Assembly: GCA_018970395.1 (NCBI GenBank) | Contig: JAGWWM010000023.1 | Location: 1 to 35,390 of the forward strand | Length of the DNA stretch: 35,390 bases | Direction of reading: 5' to 3' | Source: Bacteroidota bacterium | Lineage (GTDB): Bacteria > Bacteroidota > Bacteroidia > Chitinophagales > Chitinophagaceae | Part shown: piece after piece, positions 25,017-33,725 of the stretch | Layout of the letters: each line of letters begins with the position of its first letter | Numbering within the stretch: position 1 is the stretch's first letter | Notes under the pieces: generated by a model | The model's input: only the letters and a program-made list of their open reading frames with translations | The model's database searches: none | What the model was told of the DNA's origin: nothing | Program-made: the position numbers and the translations under genes

Positions 25017-25220
25017 ATGAAAAGAAATTACGTAATCGGATTGATTACTGCTACGGCAGTAGGCGTGGTAGCCGGCATTCTTTTAGCCCCGGCAAAGGGT
25101 AAAGAATTGAGGGAGCGTATCAGAGACAAAAGTCAGGATTTGGCAAAAAAAGTAAGGTCTTCTCTTCAAAATGAGTCGGAGTCCTGGTCAAAATCCGAAC
25201 GTGAATTATCCGAGGTATAA
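25017..25220 (+). CDS. YtxH-domain small membrane protein
   Basis: A 67-residue protein with one N-terminal membrane helix (YVIGLITATAVGVVAGILLAP) followed by KGKELRERIRDKSQDLAKKV, the glycine-rich helix plus charged amphipathic helix of YtxH-type stress proteins. The family is often induced by general stress, which I state from knowledge and not from this sequence. The gene is monocistronic: a 16-base palindrome lies upstream and a strong hairpin terminator 14 bases after the stop. Confidence 0.87.
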   Translation: MKRNYVIGLITATAVGVVAGILLAPAKGKELRERIRDKSQDLAKKVRSSLQNESESWSKSERELSEV

Positions 25221-25234
25221 AAATCAATTTTTCA

Positions 25235-25260
25235 AGCGCGCGTCATGCGCGCTTTTTTTT
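25235..25260 (+). terminator. Rho-independent terminator after the YtxH gene
   Basis: AGCGCGC and GCGCGCT (25235-25241, 25247-25253) form a 7-bp stem with a 5-base loop, followed by seven more T. Confidence 0.92.
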
Positions 25261-25280
25261 GATAAAATACAAGCCCTAAC

Positions 25281-26159
25281 TCATGACTCCATTTCTCCTC
25301 TTAGAATGGCTGCCAGCCTGAGTATTTCCTCATATTTGTAATGTGCAGTGCGATTATTATAGCATTTTGCATATTCCTGCAACAACAGTAACATAATCTT
25401 TTGATTCGTTAGGGGTTGAAAACAGTTTGTGGTGTCAGAGATATTCATTTTTTTCAGGTATTTTTCCACTTCTGCATACGAGTACAATTGTCCGTTGGCG
25501 CCATCGACATAAAATAGAATTTCATTGGGTAAAAAATGGCTATTTTCCAATGTAGAGCGCTTAAAATATCCAAGAATGATTTGTTCTGGTATTTGAATAA
25601 TCCTGAGGGGAATTTCTGATAATTGAGCGATAGCATATTGCAGAATACCCAAGCTGACTGCATTCCCTGTTTTTGTTTCAATGAGTGAAGAAGGAATAAA
25701 GTTGGTGCCACGACGGTAATCCAGTTCCTCCGACTTGAACTGATAGTATTGAAAGAGAATGCCGGTAAGTACATTGGTTTGTTCAAGCGCGGTAAGATAT
25801 GGATTGAGTTCGAGCCACACATTTCTTCTTATCTTATCCACTTGTTGCATAAATTTTTCCTGCTTCAAATCGGGGAAGTGGTATTTGCTGATCAGGTATA
25901 GTCCTTTGATTAAGTCCTCTTGCTCCCGCTTTGTCCATTCTTCCAAAGCGTTTTCGATGGCTCCTGTTTGCATGGTATGGATGAGCGTTTCTATTCTTTC
26001 CTGCATGAAACTGTTGTCGGCGCTTTCCCATACTTTTTCCAGATTCGGAATCGCATCATTCCCAATGGAGATAATACGATTGCAGACAGACTGATACACT
26101 TCGGGATCCGGATCATCCAGCAATTGTATTAAGGCCCGTAATTCAGTAGTTTCTTTCAC
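25281..26159 (-). CDS. SirB1-like transglutaminase-fold protein, probably catalytically inactive
   Basis: A 292-residue cytosolic protein. The N-terminus (about 5-65) looks like helical HEAT-like repeats (LIQLLDDPDPEVYQSVCNRIISIG). Residues about 120-230 match the SirB1/transglutaminase-core-2 fold (GTNFIPSSLIETKTGNAVSLGIL ... IPEQIILGYF ... FYVDGANG). The active positions are replaced: Ser169 stands where transglutaminases have Cys, and Gln193 where the PGHF-type histidine would be. Ser at the first position is usual in SirB1-type proteins; loss of the histidine is less so. Function unknown, perhaps a binding scaffold. It is convergent with the YtxH gene. Confidence 0.75.
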   Translation of the reverse strand: MKETTELRALIQLLDDPDPEVYQSVCNRIISIGNDAIPNLEKVWESADNSFMQERIETLIHTMQTGAIENALEEWTKREQEDLIKGLYLISKYHFPDLKQEKFMQQVDKIRRNVWLELNPYLTALEQTNVLTGILFQYYQFKSEELDYRRGTNFIPSSLIETKTGNAVSLGILQYAIAQLSEIPLRIIQIPEQIILGYFKRSTLENSHFLPNEILFYVDGANGQLYSYAEVEKYLKKMNISDTTNCFQPLTNQKIMLLLLQEYAKCYNNRTAHYKYEEILRLAAILRGEMES

Positions 26160-26263
26160 CTGAAGTTTATTTGTACATTTACAATTTCGGGAATGAAAAT
26201 ATATCTGACATAAAAAAGTTTTTCACAGCTATGTGCATTCAGAAAAAGATAGCTTTTAAGGGC

Positions 26264-28198
26264 TTAACGTACAATTAACTTAGCCGTAATGTCGCGTTGT
26301 TTGTCTGTATGAATACGTACAAAGTAAAGGCCCGGATAAAAACCAGACAAGTCAATGAGTTGTTTGTGGGAGTAGTTGTTTGTTTTTTGTGGAAAGTTGC
26401 GCATGACACGTCCCGCAGCATCCAGCACCTGAATGGAATAGTCTCTGGGTATTGCTCCGAAAATAGCTTCTATGGTGGCTTGTTGTTGGGCGGGATTTGG
26501 ATATATTTTTAGGCAAGGTCTAGGATTCAAAAAGTTTTGGTTTGAAGTGGTAAGACAAGCGGTAGGGAGATTGAAATTGAGTACATCGCTTTGGAAGAAA
26601 TAGCTGCTGTCTAAAAAAACGACCACTCTATAATCCATCTTTTCTAAAGCGGTTGAATCAGTAAATTGATAGAGATGTTCTCCCCATTCTTCATGCTGAC
26701 TGTAGAGGGTATCAATGGGAAAGAAATCAGCTTCATCGAATTTTTTTCTTTCTATTCTGTAACCCATTCCGATTCTGTCTTTACTGCTCCAGTTGATTTT
26801 TGCTGCACAATTTATTGAGGATATGGTTGCACTAAAATTTTCTTTCAGCAGTATCAATGCCGCTTTTTTCATATCGGGAATACCATATCCGTATTGTGCA
26901 TCGGGATTGGCGAAACGATCGCCTGAATTGCGCAGGGTTTGAATGAGTTTTCCATTATCTGTTTCAGGGAAAAGCTCCCAAAGACAGGCTGCTAAACCTG
27001 CAAGATTGGGAGCCGCATATGAAGTACCATTGGAAGTAATGATTTGGCCATCACCGCTCACTACGGCCGTGTTTAGTCCAACCGAAACCAGATCCGGTTT
27101 TACTCGATTGTCAAAAGAAGGGCCGAATGAAGAGAACGAGGCGATTTGTTTTTCCGTATTAACGGCTCCTATTGCCAGAATGTTGTCGCCGTCTGCAGGC
27201 GCACCGATATATTTCCAGCTAGAAGTGCCGTCATTGCCCGTACTGTTCACTATCAGTATCCCTTTCTTTCCCGCTATATTGGCCATTCGGGTAATGAAAG
27301 TAGTATTCCCGTCCATTTCCTGATAGGTGTGATTTTGGGATGGGTCATCAAATGTGGTATAACCCACAGAAGAAGAAATAACATCCACTCCAATACTGTC
27401 CGCATATTCCGCTCCCATTCCCCAGTAATATTCTTCAATGATTTGTTCTGAGTTTGCATCTTCCGTCCGAAGCAGCACAAATTGCGCATCCGTACAACTG
27501 CCTACATAGCTGCCGTTTTGGTTGGCTGCCAGTACGGACAGACAAACAGATCCATGTGGATGATCATCGGCTACCTGATTATTGTTGCTGATGAAATCGC
27601 GGGTTGCAATGATTTGTTTTCTGATAACCAGTGAGTCCAAAAAACGATTATTGTTGTATTGATAGAAACCTGCATCCGGCAATGCAATCATTTTACTTTT
27701 TCCTGTGGCTCCTTGCTGATGTAGCCATTGTCCGTTGTGTATTTCTATTTGTTGGTGCGTAGCTTCATAACTGAAAGCGGCTGCATTGTTGGCAGACATT
27801 CGGAAAGTGCTGTTGGATGAGAGATTTTTTTTGACGCGTTTTGCAATTGGTTGGGTTGATTTTACAAAAGGAAGATTGAGGATTTTTTCATAAGCTGTTT
27901 CATCTGCACATTCAATCAGTAATGCATTGCTCCATTTGAGGGAACCGATGATGGAAATACCTTCCGTTTGGCGGATGGTTTCCCGGTAAGCAGGATTAAC
28001 GGGTAAATCAGTAATATCAACAGGGATGTTGAATTTTTTTCTTCTTTCAATAGCACGCCGGCTTAAATAAGCTTCCGGTTGATTGACAGAGTAGGGAGAA
28101 TTGTTTTTGTCAGTTAACAATACAACCCTTTTCTCCTGCGAATCAGAGAATAAATGGCAGCAGCAACACAGAATAAAAATTGAAAAGACTTTTTTCAT
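26264..28198 (-). CDS. Secreted subtilisin-like (S8) serine peptidase with T9SS sorting domain
   Basis: Exported protease. A signal peptide (MKKVFSIFILCCCCHLFSDS) precedes a propeptide-like region (about 20-150, with SRRAIERRKKFNIPVDITDLPVNP) and the S8 catalytic domain: Asp175 (ALPDAGFY), His215 (DDHPHGSVC), oxyanion Asn322 (NSTGNDG) and Ser393 (SNGTSYAAPNLAG). A beta-rich linker follows. The C-terminal about 75 residues are a type A T9SS sorting domain (LKIYPNPAQQQATIEAI ... IQVLDAAGRVM ... YPGLYFVRIHTDKQRDITAKLIVR). It should be secreted through the type IX system and anchored or released at the surface. The lipoprotein gene upstream ends 12 bases before its start, suggesting an operon. 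Confidence 0.93.
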   Translation of the reverse strand: MKKVFSIFILCCCCHLFSDSQEKRVVLLTDKNNSPYSVNQPEAYLSRRAIERRKKFNIPVDITDLPVNPAYRETIRQTEGISIIGSLKWSNALLIECADETAYEKILNLPFVKSTQPIAKRVKKNLSSNSTFRMSANNAAAFSYEATHQQIEIHNGQWLHQQGATGKSKMIALPDAGFYQYNNNRFLDSLVIRKQIIATRDFISNNNQVADDHPHGSVCLSVLAANQNGSYVGSCTDAQFVLLRTEDANSEQIIEEYYWGMGAEYADSIGVDVISSSVGYTTFDDPSQNHTYQEMDGNTTFITRMANIAGKKGILIVNSTGNDGTSSWKYIGAPADGDNILAIGAVNTEKQIASFSSFGPSFDNRVKPDLVSVGLNTAVVSGDGQIITSNGTSYAAPNLAGLAACLWELFPETDNGKLIQTLRNSGDRFANPDAQYGYGIPDMKKAALILLKENFSATISSINCAAKINWSSKDRIGMGYRIERKKFDEADFFPIDTLYSQHEEWGEHLYQFTDSTALEKMDYRVVVFLDSSYFFQSDVLNFNLPTACLTTSNQNFLNPRPCLKIYPNPAQQQATIEAIFGAIPRDYSIQVLDAAGRVMRNFPQKTNNYSHKQLIDLSGFYPGLYFVRIHTDKQRDITAKLIVR

Positions 28199-28210
28199 GA
28201 AGCCTTTGCT

Positions 28211-28993
28211 TTAAAGATTCACCCTCCACATTTTCAGCATATACCCATTCAAATTACCCCGGTTGGGTTGATATTCCCAGAGTATTTGTTCCCGGTAGAT
28301 CAGGCCAACCTCTTCCGCATATTGTTCCATTGATTTTTCGCGGGTAGCAAAATTTTCTCTCGACTCAATCGTGTTGGTTGATTCAATAACATTGAACGAC
28401 TGATCAATATGAGCAACAGTCGCAACCTTGCCGAATGTAAGATCACGAGGTAAATGAATGGAATCATTGATGCCGGTATAAGTATAGTTCCAGTTGGGCA
28501 TGTTATTGTCAATGCTGAATTCAAAAATATTTTGATAAGCATCCGGGGGCAGATAACTGTTTCCCCTCCAGTAATGGCTCAACTTAAGAGGCAAGGTAAG
28601 TTTAATGAATCGTAGATTGTTTTCAATGACTTCAATTTTTTCAGGATATACCGCAACAAAGTAATTGCCGGCAGGTAACCATTCCTCGCTTTTGCCCGTA
28701 GTATCTTTAGACATATATCTTTCTATACGCCAGACGGGGTGGTTGAGATTGTCGGTGCTTATTGCGGTTACTATTTCCATAATCAGATATGGGTTTGGGA
28801 TAAGCTCCTCCTCTTTGGTATCAATTGTCAGGGAATCCATTCTGTAGAAATCAACTTTACCTATCTCTAGAGGAAATAATTTTTCCAGCGATGTTTTCAC
28901 TTGCAGTATTTCTTTTTCCTTCTTACACCCTGAAATCAACCAGGTCAAAGGAAGGGTTAAGATTAAAATGATGCCTGCATAATTCAATTTCAT
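28211..28993 (-). CDS. Lipoprotein of unknown function, upstream of the S8 protease
   Basis: A 260-residue protein with signal peptide and lipobox LISGC-KK (C23). The mature part is rich in beta-strand and aromatic residues (LFPLEIGKVDFYRMDSLTID, LPLKLSHYWRGNSYLPPDAY, WEYQPNRGNLNGYMLKMWRV). The phrase FPLEIGK is frequent in Bacteroidota lipoproteins of unknown role. It ends 12 bases before the S8 protease start on the same strand. An operon is likely; a partnership (anchor, inhibitor) is speculative. Confidence 0.8.
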   Translation of the reverse strand: MKLNYAGIILILTLPLTWLISGCKKEKEILQVKTSLEKLFPLEIGKVDFYRMDSLTIDTKEEELIPNPYLIMEIVTAISTDNLNHPVWRIERYMSKDTTGKSEEWLPAGNYFVAVYPEKIEVIENNLRFIKLTLPLKLSHYWRGNSYLPPDAYQNIFEFSIDNNMPNWNYTYTGINDSIHLPRDLTFGKVATVAHIDQSFNVIESTNTIESRENFATREKSMEQYAEEVGLIYREQILWEYQPNRGNLNGYMLKMWRVNL

Positions 28994-29024
28994 AAATTAA
29001 AGGTAAGGAAGCTTTTTACAATTC

Positions 29025-30143
29025 TTAAACAGGGTGGCTGTTTCGTTGGATGATCCCTCCTCCGATAACATCATCTTCTTCGTAAAACACGGCACTTTGT
29101 CCGGGTGCAATTCCTTTCGCCTGCCCCATGAATTCAACCCTGGCTGTTTGAGTGGATTCAGGTTTGAGTATAGAAAAAGTGCCTTCGTCTTTATATCTGA
29201 TTTTGGTTACGGCTTCTATGGGGTTGGATAGTGAATCGTATTTCTGCCAATTGATGCCGCCGACCATCATGGTCGTTTGAATCAAATCGTTTTCTTCTCC
29301 CAGTACAACTGTATTGCTTTCAGGTAAGATATTGGTTACATAGACCGGCCGACCAAGCGCGATATCGAGCCCTTTTCGTTGTCCGATGGTATAGAAAGGA
29401 TATCCTTTATGCTGTCCCAGAATTTTTCCGGATTTGTCAACAAAATAGCCTCCTTCCAGTCGGCTTTCAAGTCCGGCTACTTTTCTTTTTAAAAAACCAC
29501 GATAATCATTATCGGGCACAAAGCAAATTTCATAGCTCTCTGCTTTTTTAGCGAGTTCGGGATAGCCCATATCTTCCGCCATCTGACGAATCTCTGTTTT
29601 TTTATATCCTCCCAATGGCAACAGGGTTCGGCTTAGCAAATCTTGCTCCAGTCCCCACAATACGTAACTCTGGTCTTTAGTGTTGTCAACTGCTTTACTA
29701 ATGACATATCGGTTATTGGTATGCCGGCGTATTTTGGCATAATGACCCGTTGCGATGAAGTCACAGTTCATAGCGTCAGCTCTTTTCAGCAATGCACGCC
29801 ATTTAATATGGGTATTGCAAAGCACGCAGGGGTTAGGGGTACGACCATTCAGGTATTCGTTCACAAAATTTTCAACCACAAAATCTCCAAATTCGTCTCT
29901 GATATCTAAAATATAGTGCGGAAAGCCGTGATGCACTGCGGCTGCGCGCGCATCGTTGAAGCTGTCGAGATTGCAGCAGCCGGTTTCTTTTTTCCCCTGG
30001 CTGCCCGTACCGCTGGTTGCATAATCCCAGGTTTTCATGGTAATGCCCACTACTTCATAACCTTCATGATGCAGCATGAGTGCCGTAACGGTACTGTCAA
30101 TGCCGCCGCTCATGGCGACCATCACTTTGCCTTTTTTACTCAT
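29025..30143 (-). CDS. mnmA: tRNA-specific 2-thiouridylase MnmA
   Basis: Thiolates U34 of tRNA-Lys, -Glu and -Gln. The ATP-pyrophosphatase loop is AMSGGIDST (10-18). The catalytic cysteines are C106 (NPCVLCN) and C207 (YEICFVPD). GQHKGYPFYTIGQRKGLDIA and GIAPGQSAVFYEEDDVIGGG are typical of the C-terminal domains. The length of 372 is standard. A TAATTTTG -7 element (plus 30169-30176) lies 25 bases before the ATG on the minus strand, giving it its own promoter. The lipoprotein gene follows with a 31-base gap. Confidence 0.97.
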   Translation of the reverse strand: MSKKGKVMVAMSGGIDSTVTALMLHHEGYEVVGITMKTWDYATSGTGSQGKKETGCCNLDSFNDARAAAVHHGFPHYILDIRDEFGDFVVENFVNEYLNGRTPNPCVLCNTHIKWRALLKRADAMNCDFIATGHYAKIRRHTNNRYVISKAVDNTKDQSYVLWGLEQDLLSRTLLPLGGYKKTEIRQMAEDMGYPELAKKAESYEICFVPDNDYRGFLKRKVAGLESRLEGGYFVDKSGKILGQHKGYPFYTIGQRKGLDIALGRPVYVTNILPESNTVVLGEENDLIQTTMMVGGINWQKYDSLSNPIEAVTKIRYKDEGTFSILKPESTQTARVEFMGQAKGIAPGQSAVFYEEDDVIGGGIIQRNSHPV

Positions 30144-30168
30144 AATAGGGAATAATCGGTAATCAGTA

Positions 30169-30176
30169 CAAAATTA
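30169..30176 (-). promoter_or_regulatory. -7 promoter element of mnmA
   Basis: On the minus strand TAATTTTG fits TAnnTTTG exactly, 25 bases before the mnmA ATG and 16 bases after the end of the upstream gene. Confidence 0.55.
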
Positions 30177-30192
30177 CCATTAATCAAGGGAA

Positions 30193-30633
30193 TTAGAATC
30201 CTTTTGCTTCCAGGCGAAACTGATTGGTGAGTCCGTTGTAACGAAAGTTGCAATAGCGCAGAATGTCGCGACCAATGACGCCGTCAATTCCTGAACCCGT
30301 ATAGGCGCCTTCCAGGATGTCGATATTGAGGGCTTTTTTCTTGAAAACGGGGAGGTAAAGTACACAGCCATAACGCACAACTTTCCAGCTGCCGCCATTG
30401 CTGTTTACCCATTCTTCGGTATCGGTGTAGGGAGTCAGGTTGAGTTTTTTAATATGTTCGTGATCTAGCCCGGAGATATTGGAGCCCGTATCAATGAGCA
30501 GGCGAACGGAGAGAAAGTTTTCTCCCGTGCTGAAGTTTTTTTCATTCAGGAAGGCTGCTTCAGTCGGAAAAATTTCTGCGTGAATAATAGGACCTTCTTC
30601 GAGCAAGTCAACCGTATTGTTTTCAAAAGACAT
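30193..30633 (-). CDS. Single-domain retropepsin-like aspartic protease
   Basis: A 146-residue protein with the aspartic protease signature LLIDTGSN (D48-T49-G50-S51), followed by ISGLDHEHIKKLNL and the second signature GVIGRDILRYCNF, which is the hydrophobic-hydrophobic-Gly motif of retropepsins. With one DTGS it would have to dimerise, as viral retropepsins do. No signal peptide or membrane helix is seen, so a cytosolic location is likely. The substrate is unknown. It lies 49 bases upstream of mnmA, which has its own -7 element. Confidence 0.82.
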   Translation of the reverse strand: MSFENNTVDLLEEGPIIHAEIFPTEAAFLNEKNFSTGENFLSVRLLIDTGSNISGLDHEHIKKLNLTPYTDTEEWVNSNGGSWKVVRYGCVLYLPVFKKKALNIDILEGAYTGSGIDGVIGRDILRYCNFRYNGLTNQFRLEAKGF

Positions 30634-30768
30634 TCCTCAAATATGTATCAAAAAGCCCAGGCTGGCTAATCTTGTGAAAAGATGCGAAAATAAATCTGCA
30701 CAATCTTCTTTTAGTAAAGGATAAATAAAGTAATTTTAAATTTAAATATTATCTCAAAAATTTAAGTT

Positions 30769-31176
30769 ATGATCAAGTTACAAGTAATCGGCAATCTGGG
30801 TAAAGACTGCGTGGTGAACAATGTTAATGGCAAAAATGTGATGAATTTCACGGTAGCACATACCGAAAAATATAAAGACAGCACCGGGGCGCAAAGGGAG
30901 AAAACGATTTGGGTGGATTGTGCTTATTGGAATGATCGTACGGCGGTTTCTTCTTATTTGAAAAAAGGAACACAGGTATATGTGGAAGGATCTCCCGAGG
31001 TGCGTACTTATACCACACAGGATGGCAAGTCTGGCGCAGCTCTTTCATTGAGGGTTTCGAGTGTTCAGTTACTCGGCTCAAAATCGGATCAAGGTTCTGC
31101 TTCAGGTGGCGCATATGCTTCCGGCGATGTTGCCGCACCTGCTGCCGGTCAGCCCGCAGATGATTTACCGTTTTGA
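30769..31176 (+). CDS. ssb: Single-stranded DNA-binding protein
   Basis: Binds and protects single-stranded DNA in replication and repair. The OB-fold covers about residues 1-107 (MIKLQVIGNLGKDCVVNNVNG, NFTVAHTEKY, VDCAYWNDRTAVSSYLKKGTQVYVEG). The short Gly/Ala/Pro linker ends in the acidic tip DDLPF, which recruits partner proteins. The 135-residue length is on the short side but normal for Bacteroidota. The ATG is preceded by an AT-rich leader; no clear -7 element is seen. Confidence 0.96.
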   Translation: MIKLQVIGNLGKDCVVNNVNGKNVMNFTVAHTEKYKDSTGAQREKTIWVDCAYWNDRTAVSSYLKKGTQVYVEGSPEVRTYTTQDGKSGAALSLRVSSVQLLGSKSDQGSASGGAYASGDVAAPAAGQPADDLPF

Positions 31177-31261
31177 TTAACGACTATTTTGATAGGCTCC
31201 ACAAAAGAAATGTAATCGGTTAATCATTAAACAATTATCTTTCGTTAGATGATATTTGACC

Positions 31262-31269
31262 TACATTTG
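31262..31269 (+). promoter_or_regulatory. -7 promoter element of the desaturase gene
   Basis: TACATTTG matches TAnnTTTG exactly, 23 bases before ATG 31293. Confidence 0.6.
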
Positions 31270-31292
31270 CATTGAATCATTTAAATACAGGC

Positions 31293-32360
31293 ATGCAGTT
31301 GAAGTTTGCACAACAATCGAAATCTTTTCACGCAGAATTAAAAAACAGGGTTAACGCGTATTTCGATACAAAAGGAATTGAATCCACCGGTAACGGGTTA
31401 TTATATTTTAAAGCTATTCTCTTTTCAGTTTTATTGATTGCTTTATATATTCACCTTGTTTTTTACACCCCTGCAACATGGCTCGCCATTTTGGAATCTA
31501 TCGCAGTAGGTGGAGTAATATCAGCAATAGGTTTCAATGTGATGCATGATGGAGCACATGGCAGTTTCAGCAGACATAAAACATTGAATGTAATTGCGGC
31601 CTATTCTCTGAATATATTGGGGGGCAGCAGTTTTATGTGGAATGTGAAGCATAATATTATACATCATGCCTATACCAATATTGACGGGGTGGATGATGAT
31701 ATAAATATTCAGCCCTGGATGCGGATGAGTACTACGCAAAAAAAATATGCAATTCATCATTATCAGCATCGCTATTTCTGGGTATTGTATTCTCTCTTGT
31801 ATGTGTTGTGGATTTTTGTATTGGACTATACTAAATATTTTCGGAAGAAAATCGGAGGCATGCCGCTCAAGAAAATGCATTTTTCAGATCATCTTACTTT
31901 TTGGGTTTTCAAATCCATACACTTGTTTATTTTTGTAGGATTTCCCATTTATAAAGTTGGGTTTCTTCCCTGGCTGGTAGGATTTCTTTCTGCAACTGTT
32001 TTTGCGGGATTAGTACTGAGTATCGTTTTTCAACTTGCACACACCGTTGAGCACACCCATTTCCCGATGCCTTCAGAAGAAGACGGTAAAATGAGTGATG
32101 AGTGGGCTGTGCATCAGCTGAAGACTACTGCAAATTTTTCAACAGAAAGTAAACTCATTTCTTTTCTTGTTGGAGGTTTGAATTTTCAGGTTGAGCACCA
32201 TCTTTTTCCTAAAATTTCCCATATTCACTATCCTGCCATCAGTAAAATAATTCGTTCTACTTGTGAGGAATTCAATGTGCCTTATATTGAGTATCCCAAA
32301 ATGCGCGTTGCCCTGCGTTCTCACATCGCCTACTTAAAAGAGGTGGGTAGGGCGGCATAA
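31293..32360 (+). CDS. Membrane fatty acid desaturase
   Basis: Di-iron integral membrane enzyme that puts a double bond in acyl chains. The three histidine boxes are present: HDGAH (85-89), HNIIHH (120-125) and QVEHH (299-303), plus HTVEHTHFP near residue 250. QxxHH in the last box is typical of front-end and related bacterial desaturases. Hydrophobic helices lie at about 38-60, 68-90, 160-180 and 205-245. ATG 31293 is chosen over in-frame TTG 31272, since it begins MQLKFAQQSKSFHAELKNRV and lies downstream of the promoter. The regiospecificity cannot be read. It probably adjusts membrane fluidity; the downstream acyl-CoA dehydrogenase has its own promoter. Confidence 0.9.
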   Translation: MQLKFAQQSKSFHAELKNRVNAYFDTKGIESTGNGLLYFKAILFSVLLIALYIHLVFYTPATWLAILESIAVGGVISAIGFNVMHDGAHGSFSRHKTLNVIAAYSLNILGGSSFMWNVKHNIIHHAYTNIDGVDDDINIQPWMRMSTTQKKYAIHHYQHRYFWVLYSLLYVLWIFVLDYTKYFRKKIGGMPLKKMHFSDHLTFWVFKSIHLFIFVGFPIYKVGFLPWLVGFLSATVFAGLVLSIVFQLAHTVEHTHFPMPSEEDGKMSDEWAVHQLKTTANFSTESKLISFLVGGLNFQVEHHLFPKISHIHYPAISKIIRSTCEEFNVPYIEYPKMRVALRSHIAYLKEVGRAA

Positions 32361-32424
32361 TATTACTGTCAGAATTATTAATAAAAAAAGTTTTCCTTCG
32401 CTTACGATTGTTAGTTCGATTGCC

Positions 32425-32432
32425 TATATTTG
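32425..32432 (+). promoter_or_regulatory. -7 promoter element of the acyl-CoA dehydrogenase gene
   Basis: TATATTTG is an exact TAnnTTTG match, 62 bases before the ATG at 32495, so this mRNA has a normal leader. Confidence 0.6.
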
Positions 32433-32494
32433 CGCAGCCAAAATCGGCTCATATTCAGGGAATTTACTTTTCCCTTTTTAAAAATTATTGAACC

Positions 32495-33649
32495 ATGCAT
32501 TTCGAATTGACAGAAGAGCAGCAAATGATTCGTCAGGCGGCGAGAGACTTTGCGCAAAATGAGTGTTTACCCGGTGTAATTGAACGCGATGAATTACAAA
32601 AGTTTCCCAAAGAACAAGTGCTCAAACTAGCGGAACTGGGTTTTATGGGCATGATGGTAAAACCGGAATATGGTGGTGCCGGACTGGATACGGTGAGTTA
32701 TGTGCTGGCGATGGAAGAAATTAGTAAAATAGATGCAAGTACCAGTGTGTGTATGAGCGTGAATAACAGTCTCGTTTGTTATGGTTTGCAGGAGTATAGT
32801 TCTGAAGCGCAGAAACAACAATATTTATTGCCGCTTGCCCAAGGAAAAAAAGATGGTGAGCTGTACATCGGAGCATTTTTGCTCAGCGAACCGGAAGCAG
32901 GAAGTGATGCTACCTCTCAAAGAACAACAGCAGAAGATAAGGGAGACCATTATTTGTTGAACGGTACCAAAAACTGGATTACCAATGGTTCTTCTGCCTC
33001 TGTTTATCTTGTTATTGCGCAAACAGATGCTTCCAAAGGGAGCAAGGGAATCAATGCTTTTATTGTGGAGAAGAACTGGCCGGGTGTATCGGTGGGTGCC
33101 AAGGAAAACAAAATGGGCATTCGCGGATCTGACACCCACAGCATTTCTTTTCAGGATGTAAAAGTTCCCAAGGAAAACAGGATAGGGGAAGATGGTTTTG
33201 GTTTCAAATTTGCGATGAAAACACTGGCAGGTGGACGGATTGGGATTGCATCACAGGCGCTGGGCATTGCATCCGGAGCTTATGAGCTTTCTCTGAAATA
33301 CAGTAAAGAAAGAAAGGCTTTTGGTAAAGAGATTATGCATCATCAGGCGATTCAGTTTAAACTGGCGGATATGGCAACCCGAATTGAGGCCTCTCGCTTA
33401 TTATGCCTGAAATCTGCCTGGGAAAAAGACAATCATCTTGATTATACGCTTAGTTCATCTATGGCAAAAGTGTATGCTTCAGAAACAGCCATGTGGGCAT
33501 CTACGGAAGCAGTACAAATACATGGCGGATATGGGTATGTGAAAGAATTTCATGTAGAGCGTTTGATGCGGGATGCGAAAATCACTCAGATCTATGAAGG
33601 AACGAGTGAGGTGCAGCGGATTGTTATCAGCAGAAGTATTTTGAAATGA
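32495..33649 (+). CDS. Acyl-CoA dehydrogenase (short-chain/butyryl-CoA type)
   Basis: FAD enzyme that oxidises acyl-CoA to 2-enoyl-CoA in beta-oxidation or branched-chain breakdown. The three domains are visible: N-terminal helical (MHFELTEEQQMIRQAARDFAQN), the middle domain with GAFLLSEPEAGSDATSQRTTA and YLLNGTKNWITNG, and the C-terminal helical domain with RKAFGKEIMHHQAIQFKLADMA and the catalytic-region YEGTSEVQRIVISR near the end. At 384 residues it fits short-chain and branched-chain enzymes. The substrate chain length cannot be settled. It has its own promoter and is monocistronic. Confidence 0.96.
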   Translation: MHFELTEEQQMIRQAARDFAQNECLPGVIERDELQKFPKEQVLKLAELGFMGMMVKPEYGGAGLDTVSYVLAMEEISKIDASTSVCMSVNNSLVCYGLQEYSSEAQKQQYLLPLAQGKKDGELYIGAFLLSEPEAGSDATSQRTTAEDKGDHYLLNGTKNWITNGSSASVYLVIAQTDASKGSKGINAFIVEKNWPGVSVGAKENKMGIRGSDTHSISFQDVKVPKENRIGEDGFGFKFAMKTLAGGRIGIASQALGIASGAYELSLKYSKERKAFGKEIMHHQAIQFKLADMATRIEASRLLCLKSAWEKDNHLDYTLSSSMAKVYASETAMWASTEAVQIHGGYGYVKEFHVERLMRDAKITQIYEGTSEVQRIVISRSILK

Positions 33650-33725
33650 GAACCTGGTAGCAGGGAGACAAATTAGATTTGTCGGCATAAAAAACTCTGC
33701 CTAAATTTATCATCATTATATAGTG

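Noticed and set aside
31272-31292. N-terminal extension of the desaturase from TTG 31272
   Set aside because: It lies only 3 bases after the promoter -7 element, and a good ATG follows seven codons later.
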